Shown: piece after piece, positions 24,201 to 36,312 of the stretch
How positions within the stretch are numbered: position 1 is the first letter of the stretch
Layout of the letters: every line of letters begins with the position of its first letter
Source of the DNA: Tubiluchus corallicola
Taxonomy: Eukaryota; Priapulida; Priapulimorpha; Priapulimorphida; Tubiluchidae
NCBI GenBank assembly: GCA_030141605.1
Contig: JAQGDQ010000284.1
Location: 1 to 64,000, forward strand
DNA: 64,000 nucleotides
Direction: 5' to 3'
Notes under the pieces: model-generated
What the model saw: the letters and a program-made list of their open reading frames with translations, nothing else
Database searches by the model: none
What the model was told of the DNA's origin: nothing
Program-made: the position numbers and the translations under genes

Positions 24201-27200
24201 TTCCAATAAAACTCTAGAAAAAATTAATTAAAAGTAAGTTGTTTACACAATACAATTCTAAAACAAAGTACAGTCAAACCTCCTTATGCTGCCAAACTCG
24301 TTTACCGCGTGCAGAGCCAGGAATAAAACTGCATTTAAAAATAACCTATTATACCACCTCAAGCTACCTGCCATCCGCTAGGCAAATCTTTATATATATA
24401 CGTGTGTGTGTGTGTGCGTGTGTGCGTGTGTACGTGTAAAGATGTCACAATAACGTGACAATAACAAAGGATTTGTAGGTATTATATTATTGTCAATACG
24501 CACCACACAGTTTTATCTAACTAGAACAACGTCTTTCTTTGCAAATCTAGAAGCTTTCAAACCTGTTCTGCCAGCTTTCCCACTGCAAATTTTTTGGCTT
24601 TGCTTATTTATGTAAAACAGAGTAAAATAAAAAAAACACAATCAGATTCACACACGGTTATTGCTTGTTACTGTTTAGGCACAGTACACAATACAACCCT
24701 GGCAAAACGTGTAATAGATAAAATAATACAGCCATAAGATCACGATACCAACCTCACGAGACACCCGACCTAACATTTACAAGGTTAAAAATAGAAAAAA
24801 CTAGATGAATCCGTTGATAATAAATGCTAAACATATTTTACCAACCACAGTTTTAGGATTGCTAAAATAACAAGACAAAGTTTGATTTTTATTTATTACT
24901 TATGTAATGTGTGAGCTGTTGTTGACATTGTAAGCCACCAGAAAAACAAAATATGTCAATGCTTTGGATTTAAAAGTTGCTTCTCCATTTTGCGGTTCAC
25001 ATTTGCCATGTAATTAGCCTAATGCAGATTAAACATCTTGCATTTTCAACTGACTTGAATGCTAGCAGTGCCTGTGTTAAGTGCACTGATTGCTACGTAT
25101 CTACAGTACACTCTACAGCTGCAGTTTGAATTACTTCACATCGTTTTTATCAGCGTACGATCAAGAGGTTGCTAATTTGCTAAATATCATTAACACTGAC
25201 ACAGATTCTCAGGGTATGTATGCACTTTGGCGATACACATATCGTCATAAAACATAATACGATGCACCAATACATCTATGTATCGTTACAAGTCTAGAAA
25301 ACAGCAACATTTTCAGATGAACACAAAATGAATAAATGTAATCAGCATCTGGAGTTCTGGCTTACCTTTCCCCACAAAGCTCTTTTCCATTTAGTTCATA
25401 TATGGCATCGTCTGCATCACGATAATCATCAAATTCCTGAATAAGAAAACATAGACTATCAAAAGCAATGTAACCTTTTTTTTGAATTAAGATAAACAGC
25501 AGCCTTAACGACAAAACTTCTTATATGTATAGTGTAAAATATGTCATGTAAAATATAATGTACTTTAATATTGTTTTGTAAAAATATTTTAATATGGTGT
25601 TTGTAAATATGTTCATTTATTGTATATAATTAGGCCTTAGTTTTGCACTTTAGTTTTTTTAGTATGCACTGGATGCATTTGTCTTGAACAGTGTTGTTAT
25701 CTTAACATTATGCTGAGGTTTACTCAATTTTATTATAATGAGTGAACCATTTTAATGACAAATAAAGAATTAATAATAATAATAATTTATGAAAAAGTTC
25801 TGATTCATTTCGATTCAATCCAATATAATAAACATTTATAAATGACATGATTTTCAGACAAGAATAAGTCACAATATGAATTTATTTTGTTTATACAAGG
25901 CAGAGGTGCGCATATAGGGTCTCGTGTCGAAATCAAGAGTCAAGAATCAACTAGGAGGACAAGAGTTAGCTCTGCAAACCCTCGCATTTCCTGTATTTGG
26001 GGTCCACGAATTTCCTACCTATACGAAGCCTTGTTTCAGAAACAAAAATTAAGAAATTATATCACAAAGTAGTAGAAATTTCTTGATTTTAGATGCTAAA
26101 AGCCCCAGAAGTCTAAAACTTACAAAACAGTTGCGCTTGTTTGATGTTACCTGAATTTAAGATAAATCTTCTCTTCAATGCCATTTCCGTTATTAAGACA
26201 TGTAAGACCAAACTGGCTGAAGCAAAGTGCGGAAATGGCCAAAGATTACTTGCACACACATTCATGCTGCAGTAAAGGCTGGCAGATGGTAGACGGGATG
26301 AAAAAAGAGCTTTTCAATAGAATTAACTTAATTTAATAATTTTACTATTATTTTAACATAAATTCCGCTCTTTTTAGCTTAATCTTACGTAAAGTTTCAA
26401 TAGCATGTAAGCTGCATTTTGCTATTTTTTATTTCAATTTCAATGTGATGGTCGAAATCATCAGGAGACTTTAGAATTTTTACAAAATCCGACTGCATTA
26501 CGGATCTGTAGCCGAATTTCAGGAGACTCCGAGTCAAATCAGGAGTGGTGGCGACCCTTATGTGCAAATCCCAGCAAGTGTTGGGGATTAACTGGTATTA
26601 GTGAATGAACAGTATTGGAGGGCAAAACCCTGAGATCGGGTCATAGCACTGCCTGAATGACCGAAACTAATACCAATGTTTTATATACATAATCTAAAGC
26701 AGAATATGCACCTGCAAAATTGGCACTACAAATTAGTACATATGATAAAAGATGATGGTTTTAAAAATCGCTAATACTTTTTTTAAATATAAAACACTGA
26801 ACATAATACAGTCATATCTCGGCTTGCCGGATCTCCTTTTCACGGATATTGGACAAAATCTGGACCGTTCGAAAGCCCGCATACTATGGACACATTCAGT
26901 TGTTTTGCGAGTTAACTGCTAGTTGGTGGGACGTCACTTTGTTTACATCATTAATTCATGGTAACCAAATGTAGAGTGAATTATGCAGAGTTATTTTAGT
27001 CAATTGCTGACAGTTTTTATATACTTTTGCATAGGTGTGGCCCGTACTAGACGTTTTTGACAGGCGATGGACTCAACATTACCATGAATCTAATTACATG
27101 GCGCTTATTGTATTCCTAGTATTAGCTTAATATCAGTAAATATGGACAAATTCGGAACAACGTCTTTCCGCTTTTAGCTGGCAAACCGAGATACGAGTGT

Positions 27201-27489
27201 ACTACTACTGACTTTCAGACATACCATTGCCAAGTCAACCAAAACTGTAACGGCCAGATATACATAAAATTTATGATGCAGATTTACAGCCTGGCATTCA
27301 CACCAGACTGACCAGTATCTATGTCATTTTTTTTCACGTAAATCGAGGCATAAAAAGCATACTTACAACAAACCCAAATCCGTTTTTCAGCATTACTTCC
27401 CGTATTCGTCCATATCCCTTGAAAAAACGTTCAATGTCTCGTTCTCTCACGTGGTAGCTAATTTTGCCCATATAAACACGAGTACCCAT
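18244..27489 (-). CDS. SR splicing factor, SRSF4/5/6 (B52) type
   Basis: A nuclear SR protein that binds exonic RNA and guides splice-site choice. Seven coding exons join with consistent phases: 27367-27489, 25366-25436, 24037-24213, 22839-22908, 21471-21544, 19942-20064, 18244-18472; 288 residues. RRM1 (about residues 4-71) has the RNP2-like VYMGKI and RNP1-like NGFGFVEF motifs. Next comes a Gly/Tyr linker of GGGGY repeats. The pseudo-RRM (about 130-205) carries [19 protein letters not shown], the heptad motif of two-RRM SR proteins. A 75-residue RS tail ends in an acidic EHEEEQD. The sequence [10 protein letters not shown] before RRM2 and the short RS tail favour the SRSF4/5/6 group; the long Gly linker recalls SRSF1. 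The start ATG at 27489 matches the family N-terminus. Introns are 1-2.5 kb and hold MITEs. Which member it equals cannot be told. Confidence 0.95.
18640..19026. mobile_element. hAT-like MITE in an SR-protein intron
   Basis: Starts cagggttcca and ends with the inverted tggaaaccctg. The left half matches 1-179 in reverse. No clear target duplication: the flanking octamers acagttct and aatgattt differ. Confidence 0.6.
20395..20800. mobile_element. Decayed pogo-like MITE
   Basis: Shares 'tttgatcacagggtccctta', 'ctattacccaggacc' and 'cgaagatttttac'-type segments with 15576-15963. The ends are eroded. It lies in the intron between SR-protein exons five and six. Confidence 0.55.
21087..21230. repeat. 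Dispersed repeat, copy 1
   Basis: About 140 bp ('gcggaatagct', 'gcaggttgtagaaacg', 'cattgaaaacaatataaa') resemble 23200-23400. Both copies lie in introns of the SR-protein gene. Family unknown. Confidence 0.5.
23200..23400. repeat. Dispersed repeat, copy 2
   Basis: Related to 21087-21230 and longer on the left, with 'gtttatatagcatccggatg'. No certain terminal repeats or coding frame. Confidence 0.5.
26809..27203. mobile_element. pogo/Tc1-like MITE
   Basis: Starts tacagtcatatctcggcttg and ends with the inverted caaaccgagatacgagtgta, with TA at both ends. An internal part near 26980-27110 recurs in diverged form at about 45200-45350. It lies in the first coding intron of the SR-protein gene. 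Confidence 0.65.
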
Positions 27490-27731
27490 CGTAATTTATT
27501 GTTCTAGTCTCCACTAGCCCGAAATGCAACGAAGTGACAAAAATGATAAAATAGCAATTGATCAAACTCACAATGCGGACTCGCTTATAGTGCTAATTTT
27601 ACGTCTGAAAAATAAAAATATGGCACTAAATAAGCTTTTCAGTAAGTGCCGTAATTCTAAAGTCTTTCAGCAAACAACACCAAATAAAACAGCTAAATAA
27701 ATATTAATAAAATTATACAAACAAAACTTAC

Positions 27732-27830
27732 AGCAACAAAGAAAAATGTCCACCACGCGGATTCGACGCCGTCGGTTTCCGAACTTAGAGTAAGACAACT
27801 CGGAAATTACCGAGCTTTAACGAACTCTTA
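27732..27830 (-). promoter_or_regulatory. Probable 5' non-coding exon and promoter of the SR-protein gene
   Basis: On the minus strand a strong donor (gct|gtaagt) sits at 27732, and an acceptor-like ggagactag lies about 15 bases before the start ATG at 27489. Together they predict one 5' UTR exon spliced to the first coding exon across roughly 230 bp. The right edge of the exon, hence the transcription start, is a guess; no TATA box was seen. Confidence 0.4.
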
Positions 27831-30147
27831 AGGTAATTTATTTTCAAGCTTTATTGGCTTTTTTAACAATTCTATTGAATCCTGTCTTGTTTTTGAGGCG
27901 CCGTCATTCTTTTTGGTTTTTATTCTTTAAAATTAGTTTTCTACAATTATATACGTAAGAGTAATATTTTGGAAATGACAGAACTAGGAAATAATTAGTA
28001 TAAAAAGTGTTGCGTACTGAAAAAAATCGTTTTTTGTTGTGCTGCTGCTGTTTCTGTAAGCCTGCTGTTGGCCCGGTGTACCTTTAGTGTTGTTGTTACT
28101 GGCCGTGGTTTTGTCATTGTTGATGTTATTGTTATTATCATTGTTGCTGATATTTTTGTTGCCACTGCTATTGAAATAAGTGGACCCGTAATTTGTGCTC
28201 ATTGCAAAAAATTTACAAAATTTGTTGTATCTTCATATTTTTTGATTTACTTCCCCACTTTGCCCCAACCTCATGCAGTTGCCTGAATTGCATTCAAGTG
28301 ACATTGTATTTTAATTGTAACAGCTATTATGGCAAGCTAGCCAATAGCTAAGCAATACTATGCAGGCTAAGGCTCTGTTTGCTGTGTTATAAATCCAGAG
28401 TGGCACTAGGTTTTGGGTGTAATTATAGTAGCACTATTGGTAAGACAAACTGCTTTAAGAAAATGGTATTGAACAACAAAACAAAATATAACTTGCATCT
28501 ATGGATTGAAATTAATAAAGGTCTTTGAAAATTGACAAGACAATAGTTCAAGAAATTATTGTTTCAAAATGTGGAGGCAGGCAGAAGTGACGCATAACTA
28601 CTCCATGAGTGCTTTTCAATTTAGTATAGTGTTAATGCAGCACAAACTAGGCGTTTGTGGTTATGCAGTTGTTTGTGAAAGCAACAGATGCTGAGAAGGG
28701 TGTTATGGTCAGTGGAGAGTTTGGAAGAGCAGTGATCAGAACTTAAGACATTTGCATGGGCACAGAGATACCTGCCATCACCTACGTATGGAACAAAAAA
28801 TGGCAGAATGTGAACAGTGATAAGTATAATAATTATGCGACTAAGTGGTGAAGTTAGCTCCTTTCACCGGATAAATAGTTAATTATTGGACTGTCTGCAG
28901 GTAGTTGAAAAGGAATGTTTGAGTGCAAAGAGACATTAGCAAACAATTATTGCAAATGGCCTTAAGAAATAAAGAGAGAGATTGTTAAAGCCATGTTTCT
29001 GAAAAAAAGTACCGAGCAGTTTCAACTTTGCTAGCATTGTTTTTGCGGTCCCACGAAAAAATGAAAAGGGGGTGTTGGATGCAGTTATGTTACATGCCAT
29101 ATCTTACATGACATCTGGAGACAATTTAAGTCATGCAGGGACAGACTAACTGAACAGGCTTGTCACTAGCAACAAAAACGAAGTGCACGATTCTAATGGA
29201 AGACATCAAACATTAATACTAGTGTGTGCAGTGTTCAAGAAAGCTAAGTATCTATTCAGGTTGGGTATGATAATTTTGCCAGAAGGTTGTTGCCCAAGAA
29301 TGGCATGTACATGAAGATGATGAACAAGATTATTCATATGGCTACAACAACTGCTGCTGAGTATCCTATGTGCATCTGGCAGAAATTCGTTGTAGTGTCT
29401 GGCGAAAATAAATGAATCTCATGAGATGCTCGAAACAACTTGGTGAGGTGCCTTTAGATTTGACTGACAATCGATCTCCTGTTCTGCTAATACAATAGGC
29501 ATATTTTCTCTCCTTTTAGCAGGATCCCGAAAAGGGTTGATGTCCTCTGCAGTCTTTGTCTAAAGGGTAAAAGTTTTACGGTTTTATAAAAGCATTTTGG
29601 AAACAGTTCTAACTCTTAACTAGGAGTTAATGTCAGTGTCATGTCACTGTGTAATGGTAATGCCACGTCACTCTAACTCCTAAGTAATGTTAATGTCACT
29701 GAATTGCTGAAATGTAGAGAGAGATTCAAAGCGGTGTGATGATTAGGTAGAATGTTGTTTATTAGTGTTTATTTATTACAAGAGCCAACTGCCATTTAGC
29801 GATATCTTACACAAAAATGCACAATATGAAAATAACATGGTAATAATAGATAAGATTATAACTCAATGATTAATGCAGTGCAGACAATTATCAGCTTGTT
29901 CAGAAGGTGAACTTGTCAGATCTGAGTTGAACAGGCAATAAGGGGTAACGGGAGTGCAGAAGATGTAATACAGAACACTTGCAGTGTGTTGTTTTATATT
30001 ATATGCATAGAAGTGCGTGAACTGCGTTAAATAACTCCAGCTGCACATGGAGTGTCTATGATGTTGAACACTAAACGTTAAACGCTTAACAGCTTCTCGT
30101 TTTAAAAGAGATGTTTGTATGTTGTTCTTGTATGCAATAATATAAGA
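27831..30147. other. Intergenic stretch, nothing firmly recognised
   Basis: Contains a short Asn/Thr-type low-complexity frame (27984-28202, minus) and a short ordered repetition of 'taatgtcactg' around 29630-29700. The 28560-29560 part is less AT-rich and could be an old transposon remnant, but no domain was recognised in any frame. Confidence 0.4.
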
Positions 30148-30690
30148 CTAGCAAAGGCCCCGCAAAAAATTTTGCGTATAAATACACGTATAATCAAAAA
30201 TACGCGAACATCCTACATAGTCCTCTTTTCTAACGCAAAGCCTGCAGCAGCTTTAGTGAATTAAAGTTATAAGGTTATAGACAGAGCATAATGGATGACG
30301 TCAGAACAATGGCTTTGCATGAGCAGTTTTCCAAGCAAAAATTGCCAAAAACAGAACATCTAATTAACTCGTCGGCGTTCCTCTTAGTGGACGTGTCCTA
30401 AAATAAAGCCCACATCAGTCATGTAGCCCTGTTCTTCCTCTTTCTATAGAGCTTTATATCTCCTTCCGAGAGTCCCACCTGGCGCCGCTAGAAACGTTTT
30501 TTCCGCATGTTGTTTGGTCAAAATTTCGAAAAAATCGCGAGTTGGGTCCGGGAAAACGCCCGTTGCGGGACGCCTTTGCCCTCTCGCAAATTCTAAATAT
30601 CCTTATGACACCCACCACTAAATGGGCTATCTATCCGCCCTCGGCCCATTCCCGTTCTTCAGATCTCGGACTTATAACTTTTGCAAATTA
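30148..30690 (+). repeat. Dispersed repeat family R4, copy 1
   Basis: Begins agcaaaggccccgc and ends near 'ggacttataacttttgcaaa'. Matches 37488-38292, 38293-39087 and 41245-41655 over several hundred bases, sharing 'ataatggatgacgtcagaac' and 'aaaatttcgaaaaaatcgcg'. It abuts the gypsy fragment at 30690. Confidence 0.75.
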
Positions 30691-31534
30691 CCGTAGCTAG
30701 CACTGGATCTTTTCTTGACTCTTGTCGGAGGATGTTGGCGTCCACAGGCTTGACTTGAAGGCTGAGAACTTGAATGGCACACCCTGTGTCCATGTCTTCA
30801 TCATTTTCCTCCCTGTCAAAGTCGTTGTCGTCTCCAGATGGCAAGCGACTAAGGGCATCTGCAATGCCGTGATCTGCTGTCTTTCGGTACTCGATTGTGT
30901 AATCAAATTGGTTTAGCCACAGGGCCCACCGAGCTAGACGATTAGCTGCAAGAAGTGGCGTCCCTTTCTTCAGTCCGAAGAGTGAAGTCAGTGGCTTATG
31001 ATCAGTTACCAGTGTGAAATGACGCCCGTAGAGGTACTGGTAGATTTTCCGTAAGCCGAAGATTATGGCTAGGGCTTCCTTATGTATTTGGCAGTAGTTC
31101 CGTTCTGCAGCTGTGGGAGTCTTGGACACATTCTCAATTGGGCGCTCGCTTCCGTCCGGATAGTGATGAAACAGGACAGCTCCAATTCCAACGTTGCACG
31201 CGTCACAAGCCAATCCCAGAAACTTGTCTGGGTTGAAATGCACAAGGACTTGATCTGAGGATAACACATTTTTCAACAGTTGAAATGCTGTTTGCTCCTC
31301 ATCTCCCCACTTCCAGGGGGTTCTCTTCTTGGTCAAGCGGTAAAGAGGCTCTGCCATAGTAGCCAGGTTTGGGATGAACTTCCTGTAGAACTGAACCGAA
31401 CCCAAGAAAGACTTCAAGCTTGAGACGTCTGTAGGAGGTGGCATCTTCATGACTGCCCCGACCTTGGATCCTTTTGCGACTCCTTCGGCCGATAAGGTGT
31501 GTCCAAGATATTCAACACGTGGTTGTGCGAACAA
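30690..31534 (-). pseudogene. Ty3/gypsy RT-thumb and RNase H fragment
   Basis: The frame reads from the end of the reverse transcriptase (VEYLGHTLSAEG, then FLGSVQFYRKFIPNLA) through the RNase H-like domain (ACDACNVGIGAVL, the catalytic-type ALAIIFGLRK, LVTDHKPL and HGIADALSRLP) into the linker that precedes integrase in elements with the usual RT-RH-INT order. The RT palm with its catalytic aspartates is missing, as are gag and integrase. The left end is cut by repeat R4 at 30690 and the right end stops at 31534, about 50 bp from the GPCR stop codon. It differs from the Gmr1-like element at 61177-64000, whose integrase directly follows the protease region. A dead fragment. Confidence 0.9.
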
Positions 31535-31584
31535 GCATTATCATTAAGTGAAAGCAATTCACTTGAAAGTTTTTCGCATTAAGT

Positions 31585-32544
31585 TTACCATTCACGTGAA
31601 AACAATATTTTTTTGAAAGCTTGTCTAAAATCAGTGCTAGACAGTGCATACACGATTGGATTAATGGCACTGTTGATAAATCCAAATATATATAAAAACT
31701 CATCTATTTCATTTTTCTCTTCGTAAGACAATATATAACGCACTGTCTGATACAGAGAATAGGGACCCCAACATACCAGAAAAGCAAAGGTAACAATGGC
31801 TAAAGTTTTTGTTGCTTTCATTTGCATCACGTTTGCCTGGCTTCCTTGACCTTGACTGTGTATCTGCAAGACGTGCCTTCTTGCAGTTCTCCAAATAAGG
31901 ACATACAGTACAAAAATCGTAAACACTGGTAAATAAAATGCTAAAGTAGCATTGACGACTAACAGAACACGTTTATTGAAAATGAACGTGAAAATAACAC
32001 AAAGCGCTGCCACAGCTAAAGCAACAATCCAAGTAATGGAAAGTGCAGCAACAATGGTTTCTTTTCTCACGATGACGTGATACTTAAATGGATGAACAAC
32101 AGCCACATATCTTTCAGCTGCTATCAGACACAAGTGTAATGCACTTGCATTCACCATTCCAACTTGAAATATGTACAGCACCAATACAAACACTTGGTTT
32201 GACAACACAGCTGGATACAACACTGTGGTCACTTCTGCTGGTGTTAATAAACCAACAAGTATATCAGTTACAGCAAGAGACGCAACAAGAACATTTGTTT
32301 TAGTTTGCAAACGAGGAATCTTACAAACTGCAATCAGAACTACTAAGTTTCCAGGTATTATAGTAATACCTAGTAGTATTAGCAGCAGAACTTTCATTGA
32401 AATCACAGACTTTGCTAAAAATGTAACCCCACTTTCTGTTGCGTTCATGGTAGCAAAATCAACCAGTAACGAAGATGTATTCATGTTCAAAACATCGCAT
32501 TTCGAAAAACGTTCGAAAGGTTTGCAAAAGTAGAGCATTTGCAT
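31585..32544 (-). CDS. Class A (rhodopsin-family) GPCR, MECA-like
   Basis: Single-exon seven-helix receptor at the cell surface. Residues numbered from the ATG at 32544 (319 aa): TM1 GN at 65-66, TM2 SLAVTD (89-94), ERY in place of DRY at 144-146, TM6 CWGP at 258-261, TM7 NPIVY at 295-299, then a short basic tail FRQAFKKILF. A second ATG at 32484 gives 299 aa and starts MNTSS with two N-glycosylation sequons; I prefer it because the first 20 residues look non-functional. Position 3.25 (V120) is not cysteine, and the TM4-TM5 loop is short and has none, so the usual disulfide is absent, as in melanocortin, S1P, cannabinoid and related receptors. Ligand unknown. Closely related to the receptor at 58596-59459 (shared MKATKTLAIVT). 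No break is seen. Confidence 0.88.
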   Translation of the reverse strand: MQMLYFCKPFERFSKCDVLNMNTSSLLVDFATMNATESGVTFLAKSVISMKVLLLILLGITIIPGNLVVLIAVCKIPRLQTKTNVLVASLAVTDILVGLLTPAEVTTVLYPAVLSNQVFVLVLYIFQVGMVNASALHLCLIAAERYVAVVHPFKYHVIVRKETIVAALSITWIVALAVAALCVIFTFIFNKRVLLVVNATLAFYLPVFTIFVLYVLIWRTARRHVLQIHSQGQGSQANVMQMKATKTLAIVTFAFLVCWGPYSLYQTVRYILSYEEKNEIDEFLYIFGFINSAINPIVYALSSTDFRQAFKKILFSREW

Positions 32545-33239
32545 TCGTAAATGTCCGTGTCATACATATTTTCACTGCAATCGAAAATCTGAAAACGCAT
32601 TTACAAGGAAATCACTGTCAGAAATACAAGCAAACTACATATGATCATTTTCACAATGATGCAATATAATGTGTTTCATGTTCACAATGACGCAGTATAA
32701 TGTCATTCATGTTCACAATGATGCAGTATAGTGTTATTTATATTAAAAAGCACAACAACTAGGATGATAACATTTCTATTCATAGGGATTTTATTACCAC
32801 AAAGTACACATGCAAAACAAATACCCATTACTATGTAAGTTTACTTTGATTCACAAAAGCATTTCAGTAATTAGGCAAGAGCAGCGTGTATTGTTAGACG
32901 GCAGCCATAAAATTGCTCTAGCTTAAACTGCAAGTGTATGACATGTGATTTCCGGCTGGCTAGATATACTTCATAAAATTACCACAACTATGTAAACTAA
33001 GTTTCAATTTAATTCAAAACAATTTTTTCAGACACAAAAAAGTATTCATAAAATTAGTTGCACACAGTAAATTGTAAATGAGGATTACCTAAAAGAGAAA
33101 ACTAATAAACAAATTAAAATATATATATATATGAATCATTACACATAGGCCTGCTGAGTTAAGTAAGTCTGAAAGATTTATGAAATACGTGAGTTATAAC
33201 GTATGTCCCGCCATCTACTGTGAAGTTTAAGGGTGCAAT
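32545..33239. other. Upstream region of the first GPCR
   Basis: AT-rich, with a short threefold repetition of 'ttcacaatgatgca' between about 32650 and 32730 and a short (TA) run at 33120. No gene or transposon end was recognised. It presumably holds the receptor's promoter. Confidence 0.4.
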
Positions 33240-33310
33240 ACAGCGTTCCCTCACTACTTCGCGGTTCGTCTATCGCGGACTCGCTGTTTCGCAGGTTTTA
33301 AAAAATATTA
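33240..33310. mobile_element. End of a Tigger-like DNA transposon
   Basis: The phrase 'cagcgttccctcactacttc' with gcggttcgtctatcgcggac resembles the terminal region of mariner/Tigger-type elements. Only one end is visible. Confidence 0.45.
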
Positions 33311-33789
33311 ATGTAACACATTTATAGTATGAAATGGCTTATATGTTGTACCCACTTAATATAATGTCTACCATGTAAATGTCGTTGAAATAGCAAATCA
33401 CCAAAGTAACAAAACTCTCAGAGCTGTGAGCTGCTATTATTCTCCTCCAAATACAGGCCTATATGTGTAACATCGAATCAACGACATTGCAAATACCAGC
33501 CAGTTCACTTTCCCTATAACCTAGCGCTAGACTACAGCTTAACATAACAAACTACAAATTTCAGGCTTATCATAACTAAATGTTGATCTAGCTGTATTAG
33601 CGTATAATGAACAATAAATTGCGAACTATGGAAATCCCAACATTGTGCTTTACCGAGTTTAACGTTTTAATTGGAGGAGGCGAACATATAAAACGCACAA
33701 ATATCCAGAAGATGTCGGCTGTTGAAAAAAGAGTTTAATGTATAGCCGATAATGTGTAACGGAGCAAAGTGAAAGAAATTACCCTACAC

Positions 33790-34330
33790 AGGGTTCCCAG
33801 GGCCTATATTACAGCTTCTAGCGAATGTATTGCAAAAAACTACTGTGTAAATAATTATATTTCTATTCAACCTAGATGTAATCTAGGTGTTCCACAAGGG
33901 TCAGTTACAACACCACTTTGTTTATATTTTTCGTTGTTGATATGTTCATATCGGCAGACAGCAGTATACAGCAGTCAGTCAATAAACATAAGTATGACGG
34001 GTCCTTGCATGTGCCAGTCATAAACCCTTCAATCCCGTGTTTAATTGAACAAAGTTATGTAATATCATACACAACTGGTGACAGAAATGGTGTTTAAAAA
34101 TAAATTCGTTACCTGGTAAGACAGAAGAATTGTTAGTTAGAGCACGGAATGAAAGTAATAAGCCAGAATAAGTTAAAAATTGGTCATAATGAAATATTAT
34201 TTGTTGAGGGCAAAACATTAGGCCTTATTATTGATCGGAAATTTACTTTTTCAAAACTCGTTGTTAATGTACATAAAAAGTTTGAGCAGATGGCTGAAAT
34301 TAAAATAATTTTTTTAGTAAATGCAGAGAT
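33790..34330 (+). pseudogene. Decayed non-LTR retrotransposon reverse transcriptase
   Basis: Fragments of a LINE reverse transcriptase in order but different frames: NLGVPQGSVTTPL (33880-33910 region, the conserved GVPQGS block), PGKTEELLVRA (about 34110-34145), and KTLGLIIDRKFTF (about 34220-34255), which matches the thumb motif LG..ID..L.F. The YxDD block between them is missing, and stops and frame changes occur throughout. A dead, internally deleted copy. The clade cannot be given. Confidence 0.7.
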
Positions 34331-34334
34331 ATGA

Positions 34335-35138
34335 TGATTACTGCGACTGCAATTTTTTTTATAAAACTGCCATTTTGCCGATTACACTGTATAGCGTTAT
34401 TGCATGGTTAGGTAAAACAACTTTCCTTGTTTGACGGTATAGTTTATGATGCAATGGTAAACGAAAAGAAGCACTCTTTTGTACACATGTTATTTATTTT
34501 CTGATTAAAGATTTATTATCACAAAAAAAATAAAATCGGTGCTTATTCAGATATATTTGACTCAACATGCAGGCCACACCATGACTACAGTTATTGTAAC
34601 AAAGTAAAAGTATGTAATTTTTGTCTCCACACGAACATTATCTGCAGAGTTTTTTCATTATTATTTTACTGTACAATTAAAGCATAAATTACCAAATAAG
34701 TACAGTTTATAATCTGAATCCATGTAGTAGTACATAAAATATTTTTTTATTTCAGCATCCATGCAACTTATTATAAAATCCAGGTACAGTGTATACATTA
34801 TTCTACAAAATCGTCTGGTATAGTGAAAAAGGCATTGGTAATGATGACGAAAATAAAAACTGTAATACTAAAACAGTAGTAACAATATGTTAAATGACAT
34901 ACTAGAAAACGGTGTATTCTGGAATAAAGTCGTGCGAATGGTTATTCTCGCCCTTCTAATATTATGCAAGAGTTGTGCTATATAATTTTATTAAATTAAA
35001 TCGTATTTGTTCTCATAATTATGTACTAGGCAACGGATACACAACACATTTTATTTTCAAATTCACACTCTCCACAACTTACAATCTACGCAAAATTCTA
35101 CCTGCGGCAAATTAAATCATTCACGAGTCCTACATAAA
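34335..35138. other. Downstream flank of the ASB-like gene
   Basis: AT-rich; no gene or repeat end was seen. It should hold the 3' UTR of the minus-strand gene ending at 35139. Confidence 0.4.
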
Positions 35139-36312
35139 TTAATAGTAAGGGTTCATCAAGCAGTTGAAAAGTTTAGAGGGCATTTGAAATTTGAAAGCTT
35201 CCAAATAAAGCCTATTTAAAAGAATAGTAGGCAAATGTAAGTCTACAACTAGTTGCTGTAGTTTAGAGGCAGATGTATCATCAAAGCTAATTTTCTTTGC
35301 CAGTTCTCTAACACACAGTTGCTGCAAGTCACTAGTAGCACAACCATACAGTTTTCCGACTAGATTTTGGATATCCGTACAGATTCTAAACTCTGGAAAG
35401 TACTTTAATTGTTTCTTAAGTTCATTTTCAATGCTTGAATCGTCAAAGAAACCATTGTCTACTAGTGAAGATAAGTGATTATATTTCTCTTTGTATTTCT
35501 GATTTCGGTCATAATACGAGCGATGTCCTTGCCCGATGAGGAAGAACATGAGAGGAGAAAATTTACTCCCCCTCCTCGGTAACAAAATTCCTGTTTTTAC
35601 TCTAATTCCTGTCTTTGCACCATAGTGGATCAATTCTCTTGCTGTTGTAAAATCTCCGTGATACATGCTTAAATGCAGAGGACAACAATAGTTTACAAAA
35701 ATATCTGCATACAACCTAAATGTAGGTAAATCAACATCTGCTGTTACATTGACGTCTGCACCCGCTTCACATAGTAACCGCAACAGCGTTGTCTCACATG
35801 GAGTTTTATCTACAAGAGCGTGAATAAAAGAGATATCTCTATAAGGCGCGTTAACATCAGCCCCATAGCTGATGAAGAGCCGAATGAGCGTTTCTATTTG
35901 TTCTTTATATATTTCTTCTTGACGAATTTGTTGCCAGTCTAGTCCAATAATGGGAATCATATAATGGAAAGAATACAATTTCCATTTTAGATACAAGAAA
36001 AGCAGCGTCTGGAATGGAGTCTCAGATATGCTATTGTAGTGCGAAACGAATTGCAGGTTTGAGTTTTCTCCATGTTCAACTAAACTCTTTGCCAAAGGAA
36101 GATGAATCTTCCAAAAGATTATCCTTTTACGACCACCTCCAAGAACCATGTGAAGTGGGGGAGTAGTCGCCTGGTCCTTCGTTCAAGTATTCCTCATTTC
36201 TGTGAGCGCTAATTTCGTTCATTGCTTTACTATAATCACCATCTGCAATGGCTTTTGTAAGCTCTGTTTCACAGCAAGTTCTGTATTCTAGTCTTTGGAC
36301 ACGATTATACAT
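35139..36312 (-). CDS. Ankyrin-repeat and SOCS-box (ASB-like) protein, frameshifted
   Basis: ASB proteins are substrate receptors of cullin-5/elongin B-C ubiquitin ligases. The frame from ATG 36312 gives 61 residues and stops just after GPGDYSP. A second frame opens at 36149 and gives 336 residues. The two join into one ankyrin repeat if the C5 run at 36157-36161 (minus strand) loses one base, which restores the typical S-P-L-H-M turn. So one extra base splits a gene of about 390 codons. In the second frame, ankyrin motifs appear at LFISYGADVN (91-100), LLCEAGADVN (125-134), CCPLHLSMYHGDFTTARELI (155-174) and HYGAKT. The SOCS-box-like end is LQQLCVREL to LPTILLNRLYLE (275-317). No intron is seen. 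The break may be real or a homopolymer error; the remaining frame is well kept, which favours an error or a very young lesion. Confidence 0.78.

Noticed and set aside
27984-28202. Asn-rich 72-residue minus-strand frame
   Set aside because: Low-complexity trinucleotide sequence; a similar composition occurs at 58040-58100 without homology.
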